Shown here: in pieces, positions 36,251 to 46,561 of the stretch
How positions within the stretch are numbered: the stretch's first letter is position 1
Layout: each line of letters opens with the position of its first letter
DNA from: Blattamonas nauphoetae
Lineage: Eukaryota; Preaxostyla; Oxymonadida
Length of the DNA stretch: 64,000 nt
Assembly (NCBI GenBank): GCA_033064195.1
Contig: JARBJD010000272.1
Location: forward strand, 1 to 64,000
Direction: 5' to 3'
Program-made: the position numbers and the translations under genes
Notes under the pieces: generated by a model
What the model was told of the DNA's origin: nothing
The model's input: only the letters and a program-made list of their open reading frames with translations
The model's database searches: none

Positions 36251-37830
36251 TCATGAGATCACAGGGAGTCCTCTGTCGTCAGCATCCGGCTCGATCCCTT
36301 CCAGCGTCAATGCCACTGTCTCAAACGAAGGACGCATCTTCCCGTCAACCTGAAGGCACGACGAGATCACCTCTCGCATCGACCTGTTCAACACCTTCTC
36401 CATCCCCACATCCATCCCCATTTCTATCTGCCGATGCGCATTCACCCCATCCGTCTCCCCGAACGGAACACTTCCAGTCTCCATTTCAAACAAGACCAGG
36501 CCAAGCCGAAAAACCCCCACTTGTCGCACATCCGCCGCCACATCTGCTTTCCCCTCTTCTGGTGCCTGCCATCGCACTGCTTCGTTCATCCCATCCTGCC
36601 CTCCCATCCCATTCGAACAGCCAGCTGTCCCACACCCGTTCCCTTCCCCCTTCTCTTCCCCCTTCCCTTCCCCCTTCCGAACAACACCATTCGGCTCAGG
36701 TTCCTCCAAGTTCACGTTCAGCGATCCGTCCTTCCCGAGCAGAATCCGATGGCTTGTGACATGTCGGAGCATCTGTGAATATGTTCCCATCCGAGCCAGC
36801 TGGTCCAGTCCACGCACAAGTCTGATCTCGTGCTGACGCCGGTTCAGCAAGGGTCTCTTCTCCTGATGAAGCTGCCTGAACAGCGTCGTCTTCCGAGACA
36901 CAAAACACATCGCAAATCCATCCCCACAATTCAGACACTCCACCACTTCGGGACTCACAATAATCAGATTCTTCGTGTGAGAGTTCTCCTCAAGCTCCTT
37001 CTCCTTTCGCGTCGCCTCATCCATTCGTGTCTTGGCAGGAACTGAACTCACCTCCATCGTCACCCTCTCTTCATACTCAATCTCCATCTTCTCGTCAATC
37101 GTCGTCAGTTCTTGCGGCGCTTCTTCATCTCGTTTCTGATTCTTCTGGTTCTTTCGTCGCCAGCAGATAACCAGCACAACCAGCGTCAAAACGAGGAGGC
37201 ACACGAGAGACACGAGAAGCGGAATCCACCACTTCATGCTGTTCTTCATCGACTCTGCCAGACGATCTCTCGAATTCCTCTGAATCGTGAAACTACTCGT
37301 TTTCAGATCATTTCCAAAGATCAGTCGACCATTCCATTCCAACGCAGCATCGAACGACGAGAGAGAGGAGAGAGCGAGAGTCAGTTCAATTCTGTCTTCT
37401 GTGAATGACGAAGTGGTGTCCAGTGTGAGTGGAAACTGGCTCATCTGTCCTTCCGTTCCATCTTTCTTCTTCTCAAACACTTCCAACATCAGCGAGCAAG
37501 GAATCAGTGTCGTTCCATCCATCGTCAACATGAATGTCTTGTCTGCCTTGTTCAGCTTGCTTGTCGATGACGACAGGAGTGTTGGGATGAAGAACGGAGC
37601 ATTCACATTCACATCCTCCCCACTCAACACACAGTCTTCGTGAGACAGCCAGAGATGTGGATGCTTGTCGGACGAACCATCTCCCTCACTCAAACTCCCA
37701 ACTTCAATCTTTCCTCCTTCAGAGCATCGAATGTTGCGGCGAAATGATGGGAAGGATGAGTCGTCTGGATTGTTCATTGTGAAGATCGTTCCGTGCAGTT
37801 TCAGTGTGCCACCTTTCATGTCGATCGCTC
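36251..37830 (-). pseudogene. Piece 5: end of beta-helix, membrane helix and pseudokinase
   Basis: Continues 'DMKGGTLKLHG...' to 'CVLSGEDVNVNAPFFIPTL', then a TIG-like unit. The membrane helix 'WWIPLLVSLVCLLVLTLVVL' is followed by a Lys-rich stop-transfer and a cytoplasmic kinase-like lobe. 'HRILLGKDGSLNVNLEEPE' stands where HRD...DFG would be (both lost), 'RWQAPE' corresponds to APE, and 'VFRLGLVLFEMETGSVPFG' plus 'CLQVDGKMRPS' are C-lobe motifs. A catalytically dead kinase fold is the best reading. Confidence 0.75.
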
Positions 37831-37920
37831 GGTTAAGTATAGGCGCAGATCCGATTTTCGCTACACGCAGATCTAAAAAAAAGGATACGCGCAGATCCAA
37901 ATGGATACACGCAGATCCAA
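37831..37920 (+). repeat. Left terminal inverted repeat of the 2.99 kb element
   Basis: Holds four TA(N)RCGCAGATC-type iterons separated by 22, 24 and 20 bp; the last three are followed by short A-rich spacers. It pairs with 40730-40819, with differences mainly in an A-run (8 A versus AAAAATTT) and one A/G change inside an iteron. Confidence 0.8.
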
Positions 37921-38029
37921 AAGGATCGTTGATTGTTTTGTGCTTACCATCTCCTATTCATGTCATTTCACTCTGAATGCTCACAATTCATTTTTACTCT
38001 CACATACTTTTCATAAATCTACTTTTGTA

Positions 38030-40206
38030 ATGTCGTCATTCGAGAATGTTGATCTTACCATCACCCGTCTCTCCATTGATGTTTCAACTCCAAATCAGAG
38101 TCCAATATTACTTAGCTTGGTATGTCATTTTCCCACACTGACCATATTTTTCCCTTTTCTTGCACATGGATCACGCTTTAGGCTGTTCTGTGTATCCATT
38201 TGATTGCCCACCTTTTCCTCTTCATTTTCTGCTCTTATTCTTAAAATATTCACGTAACTCAACTCTTTGCTCTTTCATTCCTCTGTTCTCGCAGGATCTG
38301 CATCTTTCTCTTCATCCTACTCCTCCTCTTCTCTCGAAACCATCTCGATCCTCATCAGGATCCTCCTCAACGTAACTTGGGTGATATCTGTCTTGAATGA
38401 TCAACAAGTGATCCAGATGATCAGCAACTTTATGTAAAATTGACAACTTTCCTGATCCATCGCGATCCTGCTTCTTCTGATGCCACTCGTCAAAATTTCG
38501 TTCTGATGTTGGCGTTTGGTGAGTCATTTCCGTGAAAATGAAATACCAGTACCGGAGACTGTTTGGATGAACGATATTTTCGCTTAATTATCTGCCTCCA
38601 CAACAACAGGCTGTGAAACCGACAAAACCACCATATCGAGCCCATTCACCAGTTCCACGAGCATCCACTCCTCAAGCACAGAACAATGTTCAGTCAAAAG
38701 AGCGAATGGAGGCCGAACGCAGAGTGGAAGAAGCCAAAGCCAGACAAAGAGAGATCTTAACACAACAAGCACTCGAAAAGGAACGGCAGAGGGCGGAAGA
38801 GTTGGTAAAGAAGCAGCAAGCCGCGTATGCTGCCGCTGCAGAGGCTCAAGGACAGCGTATGGAGCAATTAAGAAGGCAAGAAGCGGCCAAGGAGGCCGAA
38901 CGCAGGCGACAGGCGGCAGAGATGGAGCAAAGGCGAAGAGAAGCTGAATCTCGAGCTGCTGAAGCGAGAGAGCAAAAGATGAGGGAAATGAAAGCCAGAG
39001 AGGATCGAGAACGCATGATTCGTGAAGAAGCTCGTCTCAACTTTTTTAATCAACAGGAACAGGCCCGACGGAACAAAATGGCAATTGATGCCAAAATGGA
39101 TGGAAGCAATGCTCCCCCTTCGCTTCACCCGTCACAATATTCCCAGCCAGACTCTCGTTCATACGAACCCATCTCAGTCCAGAAGAAGAAGAGTCCATCG
39201 TCCTTCCCTCCCCTCGAAGACTATTTCATCAAACCAAAGCAAGCTGCTTCACTTGCAAAACCTAAAAAGGCTATTGCAAAGGCAGTTCGAAAAAAATCAG
39301 TCTCTCCACGCCCAACATCAGCTCCTTGACCAAGTTCAGCTGCTCCTGCACCCAAACAGGCTCCACCGAAGAGTGCAGAGAGAAGGTCACTCTCAGCCAG
39401 GCGTGTCACTCCCACAGTCGCCGATCGACCAAAAACCGGCTCACCTCTGTCCGATCGCCCCAAAAGCACCGACAAACAGAAAATGCAGAAAGTGATCTTC
39501 CAATTTGGGGAGCTGCAGGGAATGCTTCAACGAGCAGCCTCGCCAGCTCCGTCTCAGCCACGCTCAGCCCGACCGAGGACACCGACCGACGTGTCATTAC
39601 AACAGTCGAAAGAGACGAAACCAGCTGCACAACAAAAATAAAGTGGACGACAAGAAACAGCGGGAATACGAAGAGAAACTGAAACAGCTCGAGTTGGAGA
39701 AGAAGGCACAGGCAGGCGACAAACCGTGGCTGACGAGAGGGAAGTCGAAAGAGGAGAAAGCGCTGGAGGAAGAGAAGCGGAGGATCGAGCAAGAGATGAA
39801 GGACGATGAGGAGGCCGAGCGGCGGAAGGTGGTGAAGGAGGCGCAGATGAGGGAGAGGGAGAAGCGAGAAGCGGAGAGGAAGGCGTTCCAAAAGCTGATT
39901 GCGAAGAAGAAGAAGAAGAAACAGAATCGGAGTCACTCGGTCGGCGACGAGGAAGATGTGATTCTCGTCGCCCCAAATCGCCTCAACGCCCATCCTCAGC
40001 AAAGAAAGCACCAGCTCGTTCGTCTTCAGCCCGCTCAGGCTACTCCAAAGAAGGTCGCAGCTACTTCGAAGGAGGGCAGCCCACAAGCAACACACACGCC
40101 TCCGAAAATTGGGTCGTCGAAAGGGAAGGTCGAGCGGGAGAAAGAGAAGCGGAGCGAAGACGTGCAAAGGTCGTCGCCGTTCGCCAATGTGGAGCGAGGA
40201 GGGTGA
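38030..40206 (+). pseudogene. Multi-exon coiled-coil gene carried inside the 2.99 kb element (damaged)
   Basis: Likely exons: 38030-38119 (starts 'MSSFENVDLTITRLSIDV'), 38295-38371, 38409-38518 ('DDQQLYVKLTTFLIHRD') and a long last exon from 38610. The first two introns (175 and 37 nt) fit in phase; the third (38519-38609) does not fit cleanly. The last exon encodes an Ala/Glu/Arg/Lys-rich coiled coil ('ERMEAERRVEEAKARQRE...'), then a TGA at 39327-39329, a continuing Pro/Ser-rich frame, and a frame change near 39640. After that comes a second coiled coil ('KKQREYEEKLKQLELEKK...', 'EEEKRRIEQEMKDDEEAERR') ending at 40206. Real introns imply capture of genomic DNA. Cytoskeletal-type coiled coil; exact family not recognised. 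Confidence 0.5.
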
Positions 40207-40729
40207 TAACTCATCCAACTGTAAACGACCAGATAATGACAATTTTGGTTCATCTATGTTCAATCAATCATGACAGGCGTCCTTTCGCTCTACGGATTCT
40301 TTCTCAAACAATGCAGCTACAACCACCACGTCGCTCAACCCCCTTTCTCCCATCCAAATTAACACAGCAACAATTCAATCCACTACTACATCCTTTTTGA
40401 TCTTTTTAATACCATAGAAGCCGCTATGTTGTCAAATTGAACGCCTCCAATGCCGAAGGCCAACACACTCCATAACCCTTGGTCTTTGTCACCGTAGTCG
40501 GGTATATTAGCATTATCATGGATCACAACCAGAATTTTCAAGATTTCATCCAGTGCAGTCTCTTTAAACAGCAATTCACGACAGTCACTTTTTTGGAATC
40601 ACCTTGCATAATGAATCAACTTTTTTCGATCGATTTGTTATTCTGAAAGATGTTTGAGAGTAAATCAGTCCATATTGAAGTTTTCTGAGACAACAATCAG
40701 CCATAAATTCAAACAGAAACAACAAAAGT

Positions 40730-40819
40730 TTAGATCTGCGTGTATCCATTTGGATCTGCGCGTATCCAAATTTTTAGATCTGCGCGTAGCGAAAATCGGA
40801 TCTGCGCCTATACTTAACC
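40730..40819 (-). repeat. Right terminal inverted repeat of the 2.99 kb element
   Basis: Reverse-complement partner of 37831-37920 with the same iteron order and spacing. Ends CTTAACC at 40819, immediately before the 9 bp target copy. Confidence 0.8.
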
Positions 40820-42116
40820 CGATCGCTCCTTGTGGCAGATGTGTCAGTTGAGCTGATGTGATGGTTGTGGTCGAGTCCACCAATGTCAGAATCCCACTCT
40901 CCCACAGACAGACATCAGAATTCGCGTCGACCTCGTTCTTTTCGAGTGAGGATGGTCCAGTGAGCGAACACGTCTCGATCGTCAAGTGTCCATCCACCAT
41001 TCGAATAAAGATCAGCGAAGGCGAGTCAGAAAGAGCAATATCAACTTGATGCATCCAAAGGCGACCTCCACAAACTTCAATCATTCCTTCTCCTCCCTTT
41101 TCTGACGATGACGAAGGAGACACAAACAATTCGGGTTTTGTCGAAGGTCCGGATTCAATCACAACTTCATGATCAGACAAGATCTTCACTTGCTCGGTCT
41201 GAGTCGTGTTGTGGAGAATCGAAATCGAGAATGATGACATCCCAACTCCTTCCACAATCTTCCATCCATCCTCAATCGAAGGGCACGGTCGGACTCGATC
41301 TCCACAAAACAACGTCGATTCCGAAGACGACCCAGAATCGACACAAACGACGAAAGGATCCACTGGGAAGCCAGTTGTGTTGGAGATCCGACCATCGACC
41401 AGTGTCTCCCCATCACTTTCGTTCGTTGCTTTCACAGATGTCACTTCGTAAGTCGTGTTGTGTTTGAGTGATGTTGGCCATCCAATTTGCTGTTCTTCCG
41501 ACTTCGCTTCAGTTTCTGAGGTTATCGTTGCGACGAAGGAGAATGAGTCGTTCAGCGTGACATTCAGAGAGCTTCCAACAATCAGATCAGTTCCATTCAG
41601 TATCATAAAACAGCCAGTGTGAAGAGTGTTCGAGAAGACGAATGAGATGGTCGTGATCATCGGAGGGAACGGAACAACCAAGGTGATTCCATCTTCAACA
41701 TGAAATCCACTCGACTCTGTCCAGCTCCCTTTCAGAGTGTACGTATTTCCATATTTCATCAAAACCACGGTTTCTTCCTCTGCAACTGCGAACTCCGCTG
41801 TGCAGTTCGTATTGTCCACAACAATCACATCCGACAACGATTCCCATGTGTGTGTTCCATTCGAAAGATTCACTTTTCCTGCACCAAGTAGGAGAGAATG
41901 ACCTTCCAGTGATACAATCATCGTTGTTCGATCCTTGGTCAGGTGTCTCGTTTCGAGCCGCACAATTCGAGGTAGTTCAGCTGGAACGGCGAAAGTCACA
42001 CCGGCATCCACAGTGGAAATTGACCCAGAAACTTCGAATGCAGTGATAGAATACTTCGTTCCGAACGACAGCAGAGGGTTGGAAATCCCGAAGATGAGTT
42101 CAGAGTGGGTGTGGGT
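40820..42116 (-). pseudogene. Piece 4: TIG-like repeats followed by a new beta-helix segment
   Basis: Reads 'THSELIFGISNPLLSFGTKYS', further TIG-like units ('HTGCFMILNGTDLIVGSSL'), then 'STLFCGDRVRPCPSIEDGW', the CGxxxxPC opening of a last helix segment, and ends 'LTHLPQGAI' at the 2.99 kb element. Confidence 0.75.
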
Positions 42117-42206
42117 GGGTAGGTCTAGACTCAGATCTAGAAAAGTCTAGACGCAGATCTACAGATCCGTCTAGGCGCAGATCTGCAGGTCTACACGCAG
42201 ATCCGT
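42117..42206 (+). repeat. Left terminal inverted repeat of the 3.27 kb element
   Basis: Four TAGACGCAGATCT-type iterons at 22/24/20 bp spacing, each centred on a CAGATC core that is often part of the palindrome CAGATCTG. Pairs with 45298-45387. Confidence 0.8.
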
Positions 42207-42589
42207 CTTTTTCTGGTTCATTTCGATTCTTGACCACTTTTTATTCAACAAATACCTAAATATCCACATCACTTCCTATTTTTTGGATTTACTTCTTCCT
42301 TTATGACATTCCTCCAATCGGGGTCCAAAGTTGATGAAGAGATCCTGGGTTGATCTCGTTCAGTTCCATCCAATTAAAGGTTCTTTCAATTCGAGACCCT
42401 TCCAGACATTCGTCCGGAACTTTGTCGTCGGATTCACGAACAGGTAGCCCTTCCGACTCTCCGTCTTCTCTACACCGCCACCATTTCATTTTCCACTGCC
42501 CAGCCGGAAGTATGCATTCCATTTGATCGTTTCACTTCTCTTCCCTGATATTCAAGTTCACCTTCCTTGAGATCCGAGCCCACCCTCCA

Positions 42590-44045
42590 CTATGTCCCGT
42601 CTGAAAGGTCAGTTCCATCTCCAATCGACAACCTCGACGGACGGTGGTCACCCAGACATCGAATCAGCTCACAACTGAGAATTTCTCCTTGCAGAAAAGA
42701 AAAAGAATTGATGCAGAACGTCAAAAATAGCGAAAACAGTTCGACATTGTGAGAACAACATAGAAAGGCGACGAAGCGAAGGAAGCAAAAGGGAAGGGGA
42801 TGAAGACCAAAAAATTGAGGTTAATGAGGACATCGAAGGAGAATATGAACAAGCAGAAAACGAGGAGGACGGAACACGAAGCATGGGAGAGAATGAGAAA
42901 GTTGAAGAAAACGAACATGAACAAACTGGCGAAATGGAAAAAGATGAAGAAAACGACAATGTTGAAGACAAACAGGAAGAGGCAGCTGAAGATGAGTGTG
43001 AACAAGACAATGGAGATGCCGATCGCAACCTACAAGAAATTGTGCAATCAGAACGTGAAGACAGAGATGCAGAGGAACAGTAAGAAGAAATGGACGAAGA
43101 TCTCGGTTCTTAACAGAATACCCCAGGGGAAGAAACCAAGAATGATGAAGTTGTCGAAAACAACCATCTCGACGATGAGGATCCTGACGCGACAGGTCCT
43201 GAAAAGAAGCAAGCTGAATCGAAACATGAATATTTGCAGGAGAAAGATGATTGAAAAGCTGATGAACTGGAAGATGTCAAATAACACCAAGTTAAAGACG
43301 AAGAAATCGAAGATGAAGTCAAAACGCACTCGTTTGGTGCACCAGCGCAAAAAAGAATCAAACGATGAAGAAAACGAGATGGAAGAAAATGAGCTAAACT
43401 ATGAATTTGATGAGGAGTTTGCAAAGCAGCGGATGAACAAGCAGAAGCCGACGATCAATTTGAAGACGATGAACAAGCGGAAGGGACAGAATTAGAAGCC
43501 GAAAAAGAAGAAAGCAGCATCTATTCAGTCAAGTCACTGGAGACTGTCAAAGCAGACTAATCGTCGCGGAGTTCGAAGTCCAATCGGACATCAAAAAGAT
43601 CAAACTCCGAATCTCGGAAATCACGCTCTTCAGCAGAAAAATTGGATTTCCTAGAAGAAACAAACCTGAAGAACAAGATGGACAGGAGGAAGTGTTTGAA
43701 GACCAACAAGAATATGGAAAGGAGGAAGGAAACAGCTTCGATTCTCAGCCGGACAAGGAACCAGAGCATCACTCGGAAACAAATGACAATGACGACGAAA
43801 TTGTGAAGAAAGAGCATTTTAGGGAGACAGAAGGTGGAGAAGAAGGATCGGTGCGTGAAACAGACATCGAATCAAAATCCGAAGCCACAAAGAAAGAATC
43901 AGGCGAAAAAGACGAAATCGAACAAGAAAACGGCAAAGAAGTTGTGATTCAAGAAGATGAAGAGGAAAAAGTGGAAGAAGGGGAGCGAGGTAAGAGCACA
44001 AACGATGTGATCGTTCCGTCCAAAACGCCCCGAATCAGGTTGTAG
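42590..44045 (+). pseudogene. Captured acidic, partly SR-rich gene, heavily disrupted
   Basis: One strand and changing frames give a consistent, compositionally real sequence. First a Glu/Asp-rich stretch ('EYEQAENEEDGTRSMGENEK...', 'DDQFEDDEQAEGTELEAEKE'), then an SR-like stretch near 43565 ('SSRSSKSNRTSKRSNSESRK'), then a second acidic stretch to 44045. At least four in-frame stops (TAA and TGA) and about two frame changes interrupt it. A splice-like GTCAG...TTGCAG lies at 42608-42695. The adjacent host-gene pieces are open, so this cargo was probably already decayed when the element inserted. No family is assigned. Confidence 0.45.
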
Positions 44046-44055
44046 ACGCCAAAAA

Positions 44056-44300
44056 CTACATCATCCTTCCCTTCAGACCGCTTGCACTCTCCTTCGCTTC
44101 GATGACTGTGTCTCCCAGAATATGATCGTCATGCAGCATGACATTCCCGTCTCCCACAATTTTCACCAGCGAGTCCACCACACTTTTGCACGGGGTCTTC
44201 TCTCTTCCGCACAGAGTGATATCAAGTCCGTCATCCTTCACGAGAACATCTCGCGAAAGACCTCTCGGTCGTTTTGTTCTTATCGAAAAGCACGGTGTCG
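44056..44300 (-). pseudogene. Antisense fragment of a beta-helix gene inside the 3.27 kb element
   Basis: The minus strand reads 'VLVKDDGLDITLCGREKTPCKSVVDSL...', carrying the CGxxxxPCxS opening motif of the beta-helix family, then 'VMLHDDHILGDTVIEA'. It is opposite in orientation to the neighbouring cargo genes and has no matching flanks, so it looks like a captured fragment about 80 codons long. Confidence 0.5.
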
Positions 44301-44459
44301 CTTCCCGTCGTACTCTCTCTTCCACAAGCACAGCGAGAAGGGACCTGAACCATCCCCGAAGGCTGCCCAACCAATTCCAAACAATGCCGAACCATCTCCG
44401 CCGCCGCAACTCCCTCCACAGCAGAAGAAGCAGCGTGAGGTTCAATTCCAACCTCAATT

Positions 44460-44995
44460 CATTTCACAACAGCCAGCTGAGAAGATGCGACAGCCTGAGC
44501 GGCAGAAGAGTTCGTCTGGGACAGACACAACTCAACTGATCAGCGACGAGGAGCCAAACGGCCTCCTGAAAGGGCAATACATGGACGTCGAGTTGTGGGT
44601 ATCCCTTTCTCTTCTCTCCTCACTCTTTCCAGCCGATGATGCGTGATCCTCTCGATGGGGGATTCACTGCACCTGCCTTCACCATCCCGTCGTCAGCTGG
44701 CCTCGTCGCCTTCCACTCCCTTCCTGACCAGATTCACGTGCTCTGTCAGGACGAGGATGGGATTGTCTCGATGTGGAATATCCTCACCGGAAAGTTGGAA
44801 GAAACACTCGGACCAGGCCGACTCGAAGACTTCGCAAAACGATTTCCGAAACCACTCGAGTTCCGACGGAAATGGTACACAGCCGAAACAAAAACGGGGG
44901 TATCGTCTTCTCATCTCGTTCATTCGCACTCTCCTCGCACTTCACTCCGTCGCAGCATTTGATGATCACTCCAACATTCTCGTCAAGTAGGTGAG
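44460..44995 (+). pseudogene. Captured WDR48-like WD40 gene fragment with an intact intron
   Basis: Exon to 44598 ('GLLKGQYMDVELW'), 34 nt intron 44599-44632 (GTATCC...TTCCAG), then 'PMMRDPLDGGFTAPAF' and the WD40-type 'QIHVLCQDEDGIVSMWNI' followed by 'RKWYTAETKTG'. The last two match the end of the propeller in WDR48/UAF1 proteins (a blade reading 'nVa.WDvl' followed by 'W..vD.KTG'). A further GTATCG...GTCGCAG intron may follow at 44897. Both ends are missing, so it is a captured fragment. WDR48 activates deubiquitinases in other eukaryotes; no function is expected here. Confidence 0.5.
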
Positions 44996-45297
44996 AACAC
45001 CAGAAAGACACGAAGAAGAGTGATATGCACAATGATCAAACGACAAGGTCTAACGAAGCGGAAAGAGGAGCTATCAGCCTGTCGGAACTGTGAAGACGAT
45101 CCACACATTTCATCCCACATACTATTGAGTCAATCACATTTCTCGTTGTGATCATACCCCTTTTTCCATTCTTCAACTCGACCAGAATCCCGTCCCATCA
45201 ATTACTCTCTTCTTTTGACCTGAAACTATTATTTCATCATTTCACATCATTTATTCTTCTCAATCTGTTCAATAAGGTGTTCTATCAACGAAACAAA

Positions 45298-45387
45298 TGA
45301 GATCTGCGTGTAGACTTTCAGATCTGCGTCTAGACCGATCTGCAGATCTGCGTCTAGACTTTTCTAGATCTGAGCCTAGACCTACCC
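45298..45387 (-). repeat. Right terminal inverted repeat of the 3.27 kb element
   Basis: Reverse-complement partner of 42117-42206, about 90 percent identical by eye, ending CTAGACCTACCC directly before the target copy. Confidence 0.8.
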
Positions 45388-46085
45388 GGTGTGGGTGGGA
45401 GATGAGGAATCGATTGCGAGTATCCCACTCAGTACAATTCCATCACCAATAAGTGTCGATTCAACCATCTTCTGAACTGTCACGTTGAAGGCATTGCCCC
45501 CTCCCAACTTCACTCCGGTCAGTGTCACCACAGCCGATTTCTGCTGCTCTCCTCCCAGCGAGCATTCTGCTGACGTGATTCGGATCGGCTCTGAAGGAGT
45601 CCTGAATGGCGATGCCAACACAACAGCGGTCACCGATGAACTCTTCATTCCAGCAATCGAATATTCCCTTCCATATTTCAGTGTGTTCGTCTTTTTGTAC
45701 ACTTCCACCAGAATGAACCCAGTGGAGACGACAGCAGAAGAGACGACAAGGTGAACTGTTTCAACTGGCAACTCTGTCGTTTTCAGAGTGAGAGTAAAAT
45801 CTTCTGATGGCATTCGCGCACTCGTTAGCGTCAAGTTCAAGATGTTCGGATTCGACGAGTGGAACACACACGAAACGAACGAAAGTGTCGGCCCGAGCGG
45901 TGTTTTGAATGGCGTTGATGGGAACAGGATGTGTTCGTTCTCATTTTCATTCAATTTTCGAATGATCGACTGGATCGTGTACGAGCTGTCGTATTCAACA
46001 TCTTCACTTCCGCCGATTGGGATCGCGCTTGATGTTCCAGACATGTCTGAACTAAATGAAATCTCGAAAGTGTGACCAGATGTGA
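45388..46085 (-). pseudogene. Piece 3: TIG-like repeat domain
   Basis: Reads 'TSGHTFEISFSSDMSGTS...SEDVEYDSSYTIQSII...' and repeats the 'FILVEVYKKTNTLKYGREYS' block almost identically to piece 2, so this is a tandem domain duplication. It ends 'SSSPTHT' where the 3.27 kb element begins. Confidence 0.75.
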
Positions 46086-46561
46086 TAGTACCCGGACAAA
46101 CCCGTTAGAGCGGATATACCCGTTAACCATTCCACATGAGCATAGCAGTCCCCCCTCTTCACTAAAATTATCCTTCCACTTCCCGTCCATTACTCTTTTC
46201 ATTATTTTTAAAACAGGAGTCACTGTTGAAAGAATGATTGTGAAATGGAATGAGAAAAGTGAAAGTCGAAATGTGCTCGGAACTTAGCCAATGTCTTCCC
46301 AGGCGTCCAAGGGATGGTACATTGAGATACAACCTCTTTGTACTCAGCATCACATACAGGGTGTCGTGGCTGGTCATTCATCGATTTGAAATGACCCATA
46401 GACCTCGATCAAACATCTGAACAGGGGACAAATCATTTCAGAATTCGAACAATAACTTTCTTTCAAGCGCAACATATCAGTCGTCATAATAAAAGTTTCA
46501 ATGTGAAGTGTGGTATGTTGGGAACGGGTTTATCCGACTTACCGGGTTTATCCGGGGACTA
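46086..46561. mobile_element. 476 bp MITE, TAGT...ACTA termini, TGA target duplication
   Basis: Left end TAGTACCCGGACAAACCCGT; right end reverse-complemented TAGTCCCCGGATAAACCCGG. Each terminus repeats CGGA(Y)AAACCCG twice. It is flanked by TGA on both sides (46083-46085, 46562-46564). The empty site is visible at 53731-53745 in piece 1 of the same gene (CAGATGTGAGTGTCAC), which reads straight across. No coding capacity. Shares terminal design with the 974 bp element at 35178. Confidence 0.75.

Larger units (their letters stand above)
37831..40819. mobile_element. 2989 bp TIR element, 9 bp target duplication, four-iteron termini, carries a host-like gene
   Basis: Termini GGTTAAGTATAGGCGCAGAT and its reverse complement form ~90 bp near-perfect inverted repeats (37831-37920, 40730-40819). 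The target duplication CGATCGCTC is exact (37822-37830 and 40820-40828). Each terminus contains four TA(N)RCGCAGATC-like iterons; on the left they start at 37840, 37862, 37886 and 37906 (spacings 22, 24, 20). The first iteron is 9 bp from the end. No transposase was found; the interior is a multi-exon coiled-coil gene. The 9 bp duplication and gene cargo fit a MULE/Pack-MULE-like element, by inference. Confidence 0.8.
42117..45387. mobile_element. 3271 bp TIR element, 9 bp target duplication, four-iteron termini, mixed host-gene cargo
   Basis: Begins GGGTAGGTCTAGACTCAGAT and ends with its near reverse complement. The target duplication GGTGTGGGT is exact (42108-42116 and 45388-45396). Left iterons start at 42126, 42148, 42172 and 42192, so spacings 22, 24, 20 and a 9 bp offset from the end, identical to the 2.99 kb element although the surrounding bases differ. 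The interior holds pieces of at least three unrelated host-type genes. No transposase recognised. Pack-MULE-like, by inference. Confidence 0.8.

Noticed and set aside
12173-44045. Alternative genetic code (TAA/TAG read as Gln, as in some oxymonads), suggested by in-frame stops
   Set aside because: TAG ends the serpin gene, TAA ends the SPRY-like and the open beta-helix genes, and TGA ends the TmcB-like, F-box and second beta-helix genes. The internal stops are few and confined to genes that also carry frame changes.
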